Notes under the pieces: model-generated | What the model was told of the DNA's origin: nothing | The model's input: the letters and a program-made list of their open reading frames with translations, nothing else | The model's database searches: none | Translations under genes and position numbers: made by a program | Origin: JARDZU01 sp963730285 | Lineage (GTDB): Bacteria > Actinomycetota > Acidimicrobiia > Spongiisociales > ZC4RG35 | Direction: 5' to 3' | DNA length: 64,000 bases | Assembly: GCA_963730285.1 (NCBI GenBank) | Contig: CAVSQY010000007.1 | Location: 310,001-374,000, forward strand | In this document: positions 36,206 to 44,574 of the stretch, piece after piece | How positions within the stretch are numbered: the first letter of the stretch is position 1 | How the letters are laid out: each line of letters begins with the position of its first letter

Positions 36206-37636
36206 ATGCTCGGTGTCATAACCGGGTTCATCGACGAGCTCCGCGCAGCAGGAGTACCGGTTTCCATGGTCGAGGCAATCGACGGGATGCGGGCCGTCGA
36301 GGCGATCGCACTCCACAGCAGGATCGGTCTTCGCGAGACACTCCGTGCCACCCTGGTCAAGAACCATCGCCACGAGCGGGCCTTTGACACGGCTTTCGAC
36401 ACCTATTTCTCGACGCTCCCCTTTCCCGTCGAGGACGGCGACGTCTCCGACCGGCCCGATCTCCCTGGTGCCGAGTCGGAGCGATCGGGTGGAGAGGACG
36501 GCATGCCCTTCGACCTCGATCAGCTCCTCGACTCGTTGCTCGAGGCCCTGGCGGGCCTCGATGATGAGCGTCTTCGCAGGGGTGCGAGACAGGCAGTCGA
36601 AGAACTGGCCGGGATGGAGCCCGGAAGACCGGTCGGCGGCACCTATTACCTGTACAGAACACTGCGCCGCCTCGAGCTGAAGGAGTTGCAGGATCGCCTT
36701 CTCGAAGCCCTGATCGGGAACCAGGATCTGAGCGACTTCGATCGCCGGCTGCTCGAGGAGGAAGTGGAGTCTCGAATCCAAGACCTGCGAGAGGAAATCG
36801 AGCAGGAGATCCGACGACGGTTGGTTGCCGATCGAGGGCGCGACGCCGTGGCGCGAACGCTGCGACGACCGTTGATCGAGGACGTCGACCTGATGCACGC
36901 CACGACCAAAGAGCTGGCCGAGATGGAGGACGCGATCGGGCCCCTCACCCGGAAACTCGCGTCGAAACTGGCGAGACGGAGACGGAAGCGAACCGGTCGT
37001 CTCGACTTCCGTCGGACCATGCGCAAGTCGCTGGCGACGGGAGGCGTGCCGGCGGATCCTCAATTCCGTCATCCGCGGCCACATCGACCTGAGGTGTGGT
37101 TGCTGTGCGACATCAGTGGCTCGATGGCCACCTTCAGCCGTTTCACCCTCCAATTCACCCACGCCATGTCGACCCACTTCTCAAAGCTGCGATCGTTCGC
37201 CTTCGTGGATACGATCGATGAGGTGACGGGGTTCTTTGGGCCTGGTGTGGACTTCGGGTCGGCCCTGCAGCGAGTCACGACCGAGGCCGAAGTCGTCTGG
37301 CTCGACGGGCACTCGGACTACGGGAACTCGATGGAGACTTTCTTCAATCGTTACGGGCGTCAGCTGACTCCGCGGACCACCGTCATCATCACCGGTGACG
37401 CACGCAACAACTATCGCCCGCCACGGGCCGCGGCGCTTGCCGATGTGGCGCGATCTGCCCGCGCCCTGGTGTGGCTCAACCCCGAACCGAAGGCGTATTG
37501 GGACACCGGCGACTCGGCCATGTCCCACTACGCAGAGCACTGCACCTCGGTCCACGAGGTCCGCACTTTGAGACAGCTGGAGTTGTTCATCGAGGAGTTG
37601 ACCCTCCCGGGAACGCATACCCTTCAGAATGGCTAA
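36206..37636 (+). CDS. CoxE-like VWA-domain protein
   Basis: A 476-residue protein whose C-terminal half is a von Willebrand A domain with MIDAS motif CDISGSM (DxSxS) at about residue 302, and FRRTMRKSLATGGVPADPQFRHPRPHRPEVWLL immediately before it, typical of CoxE. MoxR/VWA pairs assemble or activate metal enzymes; in Oligotropha CoxD and CoxE build the CO dehydrogenase Mo-Cu site. ATG 36206 lies 1 base after the moxR stop; the longer ORF from 35996 is a shadow inside moxR. Confidence 0.88.
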   Translation: MLGVITGFIDELRAAGVPVSMVEAIDGMRAVEAIALHSRIGLRETLRATLVKNHRHERAFDTAFDTYFSTLPFPVEDGDVSDRPDLPGAESERSGGEDGMPFDLDQLLDSLLEALAGLDDERLRRGARQAVEELAGMEPGRPVGGTYYLYRTLRRLELKELQDRLLEALIGNQDLSDFDRRLLEEEVESRIQDLREEIEQEIRRRLVADRGRDAVARTLRRPLIEDVDLMHATTKELAEMEDAIGPLTRKLASKLARRRRKRTGRLDFRRTMRKSLATGGVPADPQFRHPRPHRPEVWLLCDISGSMATFSRFTLQFTHAMSTHFSKLRSFAFVDTIDEVTGFFGPGVDFGSALQRVTTEAEVVWLDGHSDYGNSMETFFNRYGRQLTPRTTVIITGDARNNYRPPRAAALADVARSARALVWLNPEPKAYWDTGDSAMSHYAEHCTSVHEVRTLRQLELFIEELTLPGTHTLQNG

Positions 37637-37704
37637 ACCGTGCTGCCCCTGATGCCGATGAAGTGGAGGACGCCCTCGATAGGGCGCTTTACAGAGGTGA
37701 TGGA

Positions 37705-38070
37705 ATGGGCTCGCGGATACTCGTTGTTGAGGACTCGGCCGTTATCAGGCGGTTGATTGAAGTCTGCCTTCGTGCCGCCGACCTCGAGATCGTGACCCGG
37801 GATGACGGGAAGAGCGGTCTCCAGGCAGTGAGCTCGGAGTCTCCCGACCTCGTGGTGCTCGACATCGGACTGCCGGGCATGGACGGCTGGGAGGTCCTCG
37901 ACCGCATCCGACGCGATGAGACGACCCGGGACATACCTGTTGTCGTGCTCACCGCACATGCGGAAGAGGAATCCCGACGTAGGGCCAATGAGGGTGGCGC
38001 AGACGCCTTCGTGACCAAGCCGTTCCAACCCAACGACTTCAGATCGACGGTGCTCTCACTGCTCGAGTGA
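37705..38070 (+). CDS. Single-domain response regulator (CheY-like)
   Basis: A 121-residue receiver domain alone: RILVVEDSAVIRRL (acidic pair), VVLDIGLPGMDGWEVL (phospho-Asp), VVVLTAHAEEES (Thr) and FVTKPFQPNDF (Lys). No output domain. It sits between coxE and coxL. No cognate kinase is in the window. ATG 37705 is chosen; upstream frames are shadows. Confidence 0.9.
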   Translation: MGSRILVVEDSAVIRRLIEVCLRAADLEIVTRDDGKSGLQAVSSESPDLVVLDIGLPGMDGWEVLDRIRRDETTRDIPVVVLTAHAEEESRRRANEGGADAFVTKPFQPNDFRSTVLSLLE

Positions 38071-38090
38071 GGATGGTGCGGGAGCCAAGG

Positions 38091-38096
38091 TAGGCT
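38091..38096 (+). promoter_or_regulatory. Leaderless-type -10 element of coxL-like gene
   Basis: TAGGCT ends 7 bases before GTG 38104, with no ribosome-binding site in the gap. Confidence 0.45.
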
Positions 38097-38103
38097 GCCG
38101 CCC

Positions 38104-40368
38104 GTGACATCCGAACCCATGATCCCGTCCTTTCTGGGCGCCCCCGTTCAACGCAGGGAGGACCCCGCACTCATCACCGGGACTGCTCGCTATGTGGATG
38201 ACATATCGCCATCGGGGACCCTCCATCTTGCAGTCGTGCGTAGCCCGTTTCCCCATGCCGAGGTGACCGGGATCGAGGTCGATGCTGCGCTCGAGGTTGA
38301 AGGCGTCCGCCTCATCCTGACCCCTCAAGACGTTGCCGATGTGTCCATGCCCCCGGAGCCCAACCCTGAGCGGAACATCCCGAGGAGGTACCCGTTGGTC
38401 CAGGGTCGAGCCTTGATGCCCGGCGACCCTGTCGCCGCCGTAGTCGCCGACACGCCGGCTGCTGCACGCGACGCCGCCGACCTGGTCTTCGTCGACTTCG
38501 AGCCGTTGGCTGTGGTGGGTGATGTCGACGCCGGCGTCGATGCGCCGCCGATCCATCCCGATCAGGCAAGCAATGTGGCCTATGACCGGTCGCGGGGAGA
38601 TCGGGCCGAATTCGAGGCCTTGAACGGCCCCGTGCGTCTCTCCGGAATCGTGGACAGCCCCAGAGTGGCCCCGGCCCCGATGGAGCCGAGGGCGGTGCTC
38701 GCCGAGTGGAAAGAGGGCGGTCTCACCGTGCACCTGTCCAGTCAGGCTCCTCAGCTGATGCAGGAGGAGCTGGCCAAGTCCTTCCAGATACCCCAGTCGT
38801 CGGTTCGGGTGATCACCCCCTTTGTCGGTGGCGGGTTCGGCTGCAAGTTCGACCTGGCCGAAGAGGAGTATCTGACGGTCATCGCTGCCCGGCGCACCGG
38901 TCGGCCGGTCAAGTGGATCGAGACCAGGCGGGAGCACTTGCTGACCATTGGCCACGGCAGGGCGCAACGCCATCGCTGGGAGGTCGCGGCCGGAGAGGAT
39001 GGGCGAATCCAGGGCCTCTGGGTCGACAGCAGGCTCGATCTCGGTTGCAGACATCGCTACCTGTCCTTTATCGATGTCACCCCGCGGATCGCTACCGGCA
39101 ACTACGACATCCCGGTTTATGGCTGGCGGCAGCGGGGTGTTTGGACCAACCGTGCCCCACGGGGCATCTACCGGGGTGCGGGGCGCCCGGAGGCGACTCT
39201 CACCATCGAGCGTGTGATCGAGGCGATTGCCCGCGCCACCGGCATCGACCCAGCCGAGCTTCGGCGGCGCAACTTCATCCAGCCCGATCAGTTCCCCTAC
39301 AAGAGCAAGGGCGGATACACATTCGACACCGGAGACTACGAGAAGACTCTCGACCGTCTCCTGGAGGTGGCCGACTACGACGGTCTGCGAGGGATGCAGA
39401 AAGAGGCTAAAGCGCAGGGGAGGCTGGTCGGCATCGGTATCTCTGCGTATGTGGAGGTGTGCGGGTTCGAAGACTGGGGCGCCGCCCGGGTTCAGGTGCA
39501 CATGGATGGATCGGTCAGCCTCTACGTGGAGACGCTGGATCAGGGTCAGGGTCACCGGACTTCATTCCCGCAGTTGGTGGCGGGAGCCCTCGGCATCGAT
39601 GTCAGGCGAATCAGACTGGAGCAGGGAGATACCATCTCCGCCCCCTATGGCTGGGGCACCTCGGGCTCAAGGTCTCTGGCCCAGGGTGGCTCGGCCAGCT
39701 ACGCCGCGGCCGAGAAGGTGGCGGACAAGGCGAAGAGGATCGCGGCGCATCTCCTGGAGGCGTCCGACCAGGACATCGTGCTGGCAGGGGGAGAAGCGAG
39801 GGTCACCGGCACCGACGTCGCGGTGAAATGGGAGGCGATAGCCGAGGCAGCTCTCAACGGCAACGTCCCCGAGGAGGAGGAGCCGGGTCTCGACGAGGAG
39901 GTCTTCCTCAAATCAGGCGGCTTGAATTTCCCCTATGGGATACATCTGGCCGTGGTCGAGGTGGATCTCGAGACCGGGGCGCCCAACATACTTTCGATGT
40001 GGGCCGTCGATGACGCAGGCGTCATCGTCAACCCGATGCTCGCCGATGGCCAGCGGCACGGTGGGCTGGCCCAGGGCATCGGCCAGGCGCTGTGGGAAGA
40101 AGTCGTCTATGACTCGGATGGGAATCTGGTGACCTCGTCGTTCATGGACTATCTGATTCCGGCTGCCAACTCCCTCCCCATGTTCGAGCTCGATGGCACG
40201 GTGACACCGACACCGACCAACCCGCTGGGGGCAAAGGGAATCGGCGAGGCCGGCGCCATCGGGTCGACACCGGCCGTGCTCAACGCGGTCTGCGACGCCC
40301 TTGATGTGGACGAGATCCAGATACCATTGACCGCCCAGAAGGTGTGGGCGGCGCTGCAGCGCGCTTGA
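38104..40368 (+). CDS. Molybdenum-hydroxylase large subunit (CoxL form II-like)
   Basis: Aldehyde oxidase/xanthine dehydrogenase-type large subunit that binds molybdopterin-cytosine dinucleotide. The 754 residues show PFVGGGFGCKF, the active-site loop GIYRGAGRPEA (form I CO dehydrogenases have AYRCSFR, so this is a form II-type enzyme), DQGQGHRTSFPQL, GSRSLAQGGSA and GAKGIGEAGAIGSTPA. The substrate is unknown; form II proteins are not proven CO oxidisers. The FeS and FAD subunits (CoxS, CoxM) are not adjacent. moxR and coxE lie upstream, in the same direction. Confidence 0.87.
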   Translation: MTSEPMIPSFLGAPVQRREDPALITGTARYVDDISPSGTLHLAVVRSPFPHAEVTGIEVDAALEVEGVRLILTPQDVADVSMPPEPNPERNIPRRYPLVQGRALMPGDPVAAVVADTPAAARDAADLVFVDFEPLAVVGDVDAGVDAPPIHPDQASNVAYDRSRGDRAEFEALNGPVRLSGIVDSPRVAPAPMEPRAVLAEWKEGGLTVHLSSQAPQLMQEELAKSFQIPQSSVRVITPFVGGGFGCKFDLAEEEYLTVIAARRTGRPVKWIETRREHLLTIGHGRAQRHRWEVAAGEDGRIQGLWVDSRLDLGCRHRYLSFIDVTPRIATGNYDIPVYGWRQRGVWTNRAPRGIYRGAGRPEATLTIERVIEAIARATGIDPAELRRRNFIQPDQFPYKSKGGYTFDTGDYEKTLDRLLEVADYDGLRGMQKEAKAQGRLVGIGISAYVEVCGFEDWGAARVQVHMDGSVSLYVETLDQGQGHRTSFPQLVAGALGIDVRRIRLEQGDTISAPYGWGTSGSRSLAQGGSASYAAAEKVADKAKRIAAHLLEASDQDIVLAGGEARVTGTDVAVKWEAIAEAALNGNVPEEEEPGLDEEVFLKSGGLNFPYGIHLAVVEVDLETGAPNILSMWAVDDAGVIVNPMLADGQRHGGLAQGIGQALWEEVVYDSDGNLVTSSFMDYLIPAANSLPMFELDGTVTPTPTNPLGAKGIGEAGAIGSTPAVLNAVCDALDVDEIQIPLTAQKVWAALQRA

Positions 40369-40371
40369 TAT

Positions 40372-41394
40372 TCAGCTGGTCGAGCCCGCCATGACCTCGG
40401 TGAGCCGCTCCGCAAGATCGACGACCCGGTTGGAATAACCCCACTCGTTGTCGTACCAGGACATGACCTTGACCAAGTTTCCTCCCAGTACCTGGGTACC
40501 GCCTGCGTCGAAGATCGACGAGTGCGGGTTTCCGATGATGTCGGTCGAGACGATCGGGTCTTCGGTGTATTGGAGGATCCCTGACAGGGGTCCGTCGGCG
40601 GCGGCGCGGACTGCGGCGTTCACCTGATCGACGGTCACGTCCTGATTGAGCTCGACGACCAGATCCACGGTGGAGCCGTCGGGCACCGGTACCCGCATCG
40701 CCATCCCGTCCAGCTTGCCTTTCAGCTGGGGGAGCACCTCGCCGACCGCGGCAGCCGCTCCGGTCGTGGTGGGGATGATGTTCTCGGTTGCGGCACGGCT
40801 ACGACGGAGATCCTTGTGGGGGACATCGGCCAGGACCTGGTCATTGGTGTAGGCGTGGACGGTCGTCATGACGCCCTTCTTGATACCGAAGTTGTCATCG
40901 AGCACCTTGGCCAGGGGCGCCAGGCAGTTGGTGGTGCAAGACGCGTTGGAGACGATGATGTCGGTGGCATCGAGCTCTTCGTCGTTGACCCCCAGGACCA
41001 CGGTCTCATCGATCTTGTCCTTGGATGGAACCGTGAGGATGACACGTTTGGCGCCGGCATCGAGATGCTTCTGCAATGAGGCACGATCACGAAAGACGCC
41101 TGTGGACTCGATCACGATGTCCACGTCCAGCTCCTTCCATGGCAATTGGGCCGGATCGCGTTCCATGAGCATCTTGATCTCGTGGTCCCCGACTTTCATC
41201 AATCCGTCGGAGACGGAGATCTCGTCCTTGAACTGGCCCATGACCGAGTCGTACTCCAGCAGATAGGCCAAGATGTCGTCATCTGAGAGGTCATTGATCG
41301 CTACCACATTGAGTGGCGTGTTCGGGCGGGTTGCGATGATCCGGAAGACCGCCCTTCCGATTCGCCCAAAGCCATTGATTGCGACATTTGCCAT
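40372..41394 (-). CDS. gap: Glyceraldehyde-3-phosphate dehydrogenase
   Basis: Glycolytic enzyme. The 340 residues have NAD-binding NGFGRIGR, the catalytic SNASCTTNCLAP with the nucleophilic cysteine, HAYT with the catalytic His, the ATENIIPTTTGAA and RVPVPDGSTVDL substrate-phosphate loops and WYDNEWGYSNR. It lies 3 bases downstream of a GAPDH-family gene that lacks these residues (41398-42420), in one operon. The end is close to coxL, convergent. Confidence 0.96.
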   Translation of the reverse strand: MANVAINGFGRIGRAVFRIIATRPNTPLNVVAINDLSDDDILAYLLEYDSVMGQFKDEISVSDGLMKVGDHEIKMLMERDPAQLPWKELDVDIVIESTGVFRDRASLQKHLDAGAKRVILTVPSKDKIDETVVLGVNDEELDATDIIVSNASCTTNCLAPLAKVLDDNFGIKKGVMTTVHAYTNDQVLADVPHKDLRRSRAATENIIPTTTGAAAAVGEVLPQLKGKLDGMAMRVPVPDGSTVDLVVELNQDVTVDQVNAAVRAAADGPLSGILQYTEDPIVSTDIIGNPHSSIFDAGGTQVLGGNLVKVMSWYDNEWGYSNRVVDLAERLTEVMAGSTS

Positions 41395-41397
41395 GTT

Positions 41398-42420
41398 TCA
41401 GCTCTTTCCATTCATGAAGCCGGCAACGGTCGATGTCACCTCGACGGCCCGGTGGGAGTAGCCCCACCCGTTGTTGAACCAGGTGATCGTCTTGACCAGG
41501 GTCCCTCCGGTCACCATCGCTGCCAGGCTGTCGTAGACACCAGAGTGCGAAGTCAGTCTCACATCTGATGAAACAATCGGATCGGCCACATATTCGATGA
41601 TTCCTCGATATGTGGTCTCAGTGGTCGCCCTGATGGCTTTGTTGACATCCTCGACCGAGGTCTCGCCCTCGATGTCGGCCACCAGATCAACCGTCGAGCC
41701 ATCCACCACCGGCACGTTGAGGGCGACCACGCTCAGCTTGCCTTCCAGCTCGGGAAGGACCTGCGTGATGATCTCGGCTGAATTGGTGTCGGCAGGAATG
41801 ATGTTCTCGCCGGCAGCGCGGCTGGTGCGGTAGGAGTCGGTGGGAACGTCGGCCAAGCGACCGGCATTGGACATCGCCTTCACCACCGTCATGAACGCCC
41901 GTTTGATCCCGAATTCGTCGTTGAGTGTCTTGAGGATGGGCGCCGCAGCGTTGGACGTGTTGGAGCCAAGTGCGATCTCGTCGACGTCGGCCGTGATCAC
42001 CTCGTCATTGATCCCTCGCAGAACCAAAGGCACCTCGCCGGGTGTTTCCGGGCTGGATGTGAGGATCACCTTCTGGGCGCCGGCAGCGAGGTGTTTGTCG
42101 AGCGCCGCCTTGCTCCTGTAGCGGCTGGTGGTCTCGAGCACCACATCGACACCAAGAGATCCCCAGTCGGCGTCCCCAGGCTCACGAGCATCGAGAAACG
42201 CCACTTCCTTGGCCCCGTAAGCCAGCTTGCCCTCTTCGTAGGCGATCGGAACCGGAAACCTCCCATAGATCGAGTCGTACTTCAACAAGTAGGTCAGGGC
42301 CTCGGGATTGGCGATGTCGCTGATGGCCACGACATCGAGATCGTCACGGTCGTGGAGTAGGCGGAAGACGTTTCTGCCGATGCGACCAAAGCCCATCAGA
42401 CCGATACGTGTCGTTGTCAT
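41398..42420 (-). CDS. GAPDH-family protein without catalytic Cys and His
   Basis: A 340-residue paralogue of gap with a retained Rossmann motif (MGFGRIGRNVFR) and WGYS, but the catalytic loop reads SNTSNAAAP where gap has SNASCTTNCLAP: the three residues CTT, including the nucleophile, are deleted. The catalytic His is Lys (VVKAMSNAG instead of TVHAYTNDQ) and a phosphate-binding Arg becomes Asn (NVPVVDGSTVDL). The frame is intact and expressed upstream of gap with a 3-base gap. It cannot act as a normal GAPDH; NAD binding, a structural subunit role or regulation are possible. Confidence 0.9.
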   Translation of the reverse strand: MTTTRIGLMGFGRIGRNVFRLLHDRDDLDVVAISDIANPEALTYLLKYDSIYGRFPVPIAYEEGKLAYGAKEVAFLDAREPGDADWGSLGVDVVLETTSRYRSKAALDKHLAAGAQKVILTSSPETPGEVPLVLRGINDEVITADVDEIALGSNTSNAAAPILKTLNDEFGIKRAFMTVVKAMSNAGRLADVPTDSYRTSRAAGENIIPADTNSAEIITQVLPELEGKLSVVALNVPVVDGSTVDLVADIEGETSVEDVNKAIRATTETTYRGIIEYVADPIVSSDVRLTSHSGVYDSLAAMVTGGTLVKTITWFNNGWGYSHRAVEVTSTVAGFMNGKS

Positions 42421-42511
42421 CGAGATATTCCTTTCTGCAACTTTGAACCTAGTGGTACCCCTAGTCGGAGCAAACCGAGTCGGATATGTTCGGCCCTGTG
42501 AGGGGGAGACG

Positions 42512-43045
42512 ATGACAAGTCTGATTTTGGGGGCGATCTGTCTCGTTGCCCCGGTCGGCGGCCAGATTATCTCGGGCTACGCCCCGGTTGGTCGATATGG
42601 GGGCCACTGGGGAGTCGATTACGCCGCCGAACCCGATACGGCAGTTCGGGCACCCGTCGGTGGAATGGTGACGTTCGCCGGGTCGGTGGCCGGGATGAAG
42701 ACCGTGACGATCGAGCCAGTGGCCGGGACCAAGGTCTCGGTGTCATATTTGTCAACCATCTCGGTGACGAGCGGACACCATGTCCGACGGGGTGAGGCGA
42801 TTGGCCGCTCAGGATCGCCGCATGGGAAGCCGGGGGTTCATGTATCGATGCGAATCAACGGCGCGTACGTCGATCCGGCCGGCCGCGCCGGGTGCCGGGC
42901 AACCGACATAAGCCGAGCGTTACGTCTGATCACCCCACCCGGGCCCTATCCTCGCCGTGGTGCGCACCGGGATCCTCGGCGGGACATTCGATCCGATTCA
43001 CATCGGGCATTTGCACATCGGTCAGACGGCCCTCCTCCAGGCTGA
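42512..43045 (+). CDS. M23-family (LytM-type) peptidase-like protein
   Basis: A 177-residue protein: short hydrophobic start (LILGAICLVAPVGGQ), then a LytM/peptidase M23 fold (HWGVDYAAEPDTAVRAPVGGMVTFAGSVAG, HHVRRGEAIGRSG, GVHVSMRINGAYVDP). The first motif HxxxD is present; the later HxH is only HVS, so activity is uncertain. The stop at 43045 lies 86 bases inside nadD, so the last 30 residues overlap. The true end may be an artefact if another frame is used. Confidence 0.68.
   Translation: MTSLILGAICLVAPVGGQIISGYAPVGRYGGHWGVDYAAEPDTAVRAPVGGMVTFAGSVAGMKTVTIEPVAGTKVSVSYLSTISVTSGHHVRRGEAIGRSGSPHGKPGVHVSMRINGAYVDPAGRAGCRATDISRALRLITPPGPYPRRGAHRDPRRDIRSDSHRAFAHRSDGPPPG
42947..42952 (+). promoter_or_regulatory. 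Leaderless-type -10 element of nadD
   Basis: TATCCT ends 7 bases before GTG 42960 (4 before GTG 42957). This spacing favours 42960 as start. Confidence 0.42.
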
Positions 43046-43532
43046 TCTCGACCGGGTGTTGTTCATGCCTGCCGGCAAACCCTGGCAAAAGGCCGGCCGC
43101 CCGTTGAGTGACGCGTCCCATCGGCTCGAGATGACCCGGTTGGCGGTCGCTTCGGTCGACGGATTCGAGGCGGACGATCGTGAGATCATCCGAGAGGGAC
43201 CGACATATACCGTCGACACCCTCATGAGCTTTCCCGATGAAGAGGAGTTGTTCTTGGTCTTGGGGGCCGATGCCGCCAACGGCATAGGCAGCTGGCATCG
43301 CTGTGAGGAGGTCGTGGAGCGAGCCGGGATCCTGGTTTTCCCAAGACCCGGTGTGGACCTGACGACGAACGATGTGAGCTCCGACTTCTTACTGCTGGAA
43401 GGCCCCCCACTCGACATCAGCGCGACGGCGATCCGCGACGCGGCTGCGAGCCATGGCGCCTATCGGTTCTTGGTCCCGGGGCCGGTGTACGACTACATCG
43501 AGACGAACCGGCTCTATGCGAAGGCGTCATGA
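42960..43532 (+). CDS. nadD: Nicotinate-nucleotide adenylyltransferase
   Basis: Makes nicotinic acid adenine dinucleotide from NaMN and ATP in NAD synthesis. The 190 residues show GILGGTFDPIHIGHL (the GxFDPxHxGH nucleotidyl transferase motif), FMPAGKPWQK, LGADAANGIGSW and the C-terminal ISATAIRD. GTG 42960 is preferred over GTG 42957 because of its spacing to a -10 box. Followed by rsfS, a usual pair. Confidence 0.94.
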   Translation: MRTGILGGTFDPIHIGHLHIGQTALLQADLDRVLFMPAGKPWQKAGRPLSDASHRLEMTRLAVASVDGFEADDREIIREGPTYTVDTLMSFPDEEELFLVLGADAANGIGSWHRCEEVVERAGILVFPRPGVDLTTNDVSSDFLLLEGPPLDISATAIRDAAASHGAYRFLVPGPVYDYIETNRLYAKAS

Positions 43533-43599
43533 GGCGATATGGTGGCGACGCACACGAGCAGGAGGATCCCCCGTACTAAGCGGTAGAGAACAAGCCCGA

Positions 43600-43941
43600 G
43601 TGGCGGCCGACGCCATCGCCAACAAAAAGGGTTTGGACATTGTGTTGCTCGATGTGGAGAAGCTGTTCGTGCTCTCGGACGTCTTCGTCATCGCCACCGG
43701 CACCTCGCGACCGCATGTGCAGTCCCTCTCCGATCACGTGGAAGAAAAGATGCGTGAGGAGCTCGATCTCAAGCCGTTGCGAAGTGAGGGCCGAACCGAG
43801 GCAGAGTGGATCTTGCTCGACTTCGGCGATGTGATCGTCCATTTGTTCCAAGCCGCTGCCCGGGAGTTCTATGGCCTCGAACGTCTTTGGGCGGACGCCG
43901 AGCACATCGAGTGGGTTGAGCCGGCAGTCGCAGATGGCTGA
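43600..43941 (+). CDS. rsfS: Ribosome silencing factor RsfS
   Basis: Binds L14 and blocks subunit joining when nutrients are scarce. The 113-residue protein has AADAIANKKGLDIVLLDVEKLFVLSDVFVIATGTSRPHVQSLSDHVEEKM, LRSEGRTEAEWILLDFGDVIVHLF and AREFYGLERLW, a near-complete RsfS (Iojap) domain. GTG 43600 is the best in-frame start at the domain edge, although no clear ribosome-binding site is seen; the ORF further upstream lies in nadD. Confidence 0.9.
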   Translation: MAADAIANKKGLDIVLLDVEKLFVLSDVFVIATGTSRPHVQSLSDHVEEKMREELDLKPLRSEGRTEAEWILLDFGDVIVHLFQAAAREFYGLERLWADAEHIEWVEPAVADG

Positions 43942-43944
43942 CGG

Positions 43945-43974
43945 TTTACCTTGCGAGCCACCATCGCATAAAAT
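43945..43974 (+). promoter_or_regulatory. Likely tRNA-Ala promoter
   Basis: TTTACC (43945-43950), 18 bases, TAAAAT (43969-43974), 15 bases before the tRNA start. Confidence 0.4.
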
Positions 43975-43989
43975 GCCAATTCCCACCCA

Positions 43990-44063
43990 GGGGCTGTAGC
44001 TCAGCCTGGCAGAGCACTTGACTGGCAGTCAAGGGGTCAGGGGTTCAAATCCCCTCAGCTCCA
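43990..44063 (+). tRNA. tRNA-Ala(GGC)
   Basis: GGGGCTG/CAGCTCC acceptor stem, CTTGA-CTGGCAG-TCAAG anticodon arm giving GGC, and a CAGGGGTTCAAATCCCCT T arm. 74 nt. Its 3' part (from the anticodon stem on) is repeated exactly at 47592-47638, marking it as the integration target of an island. Confidence 0.95.
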
Positions 44064-44065
44064 CT
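44019..44065 (+). repeat. Attachment-site repeat, tRNA side
   Basis: 47 bases from the anticodon stem to 2 bases past the discriminator of tRNA-Ala, identical to 47592-47638 in direct orientation. Tyrosine-recombinase elements typically duplicate a tRNA 3' end in this way. Confidence 0.88.
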
Positions 44066-44121
44066 CCCCAACCCCGGGGGCAAACCCGACCGGATCAACG
44101 CCGCCAGCTAAACCCGCGGGG

Positions 44122-44165
44122 AAGTGTCGTCCAGGTACCGGAGCCAAAGTGTCGCCCGGGTACCG
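44122..44165. repeat. Two tandem copies of an IS481-like terminal sequence
   Basis: AAGTGTCGTCCAGGTACCG (44122-44140) and AAGTGTCGCCCGGGTACCG (44147-44165) match at 17 of 19 positions. The TGTC...GGTACC pattern resembles IS481-family ends as I remember them. Confidence 0.55.
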
Positions 44166-44481
44166 AGACTTGACATCCGCAGAAGCGATCCGCAATAGCG
44201 ACTGGATCCGTCGGCGAGGCGCCAGTGGGTGACAGCTCCAGCATCCTGACCCTGGCCGGTGAGATCGCCGCGGAACTCGACCATCAGACCGACCACCTCC
44301 GAAGGAGTCTGGTACGGAGACCGGCCAAGCCGTCTCTACTTCGGTTCGAACGCTGCCAACCCCTCGGTGTGGTAGCGGCGACCAGTTTGGATATCCAGCC
44401 CCTTAGAAACTCCAGAGGCCCGAGCCGTCTCAGTCTGAGAACGTCCGATGACAGCAGTAGTGATCGGACGGCCTTTGACAT
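44166..44481 (-). pseudogene. IS481-like transposase, N-terminal remnant
   Basis: Read from ATG 44481 as MSKAV, then one base out as ITTAVIGRSQTETARASGVSKG, HTEGLAAFEPK, a TAG stop, RRLGRSPYQTPSEVVGLMVEFRGDLTGQGQDAG. This is the HTH and linker of IS481-family transposases (pattern AAFEPRSRRP and LxxQGxDAG). At least one frameshift and one stop are present, and the DDE catalytic part is missing before the terminal repeats at 44122-44165. Non-functional. Confidence 0.68.
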
Positions 44482-44574
44482 GACTCAAGCCGACCACCGC
44501 CAAGTTTCCCAACAACCGCGCCATGCGTTTCCCATGTCCTGGCGGACGCAGTCCTCTTTCCCCGCGGAGCACAT

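Noticed and set aside
42957..42959. GTG 42957 as nadD start
   Set aside because: It is possible, but the TATCCT box fits GTG 42960 better; both give nearly the same protein.
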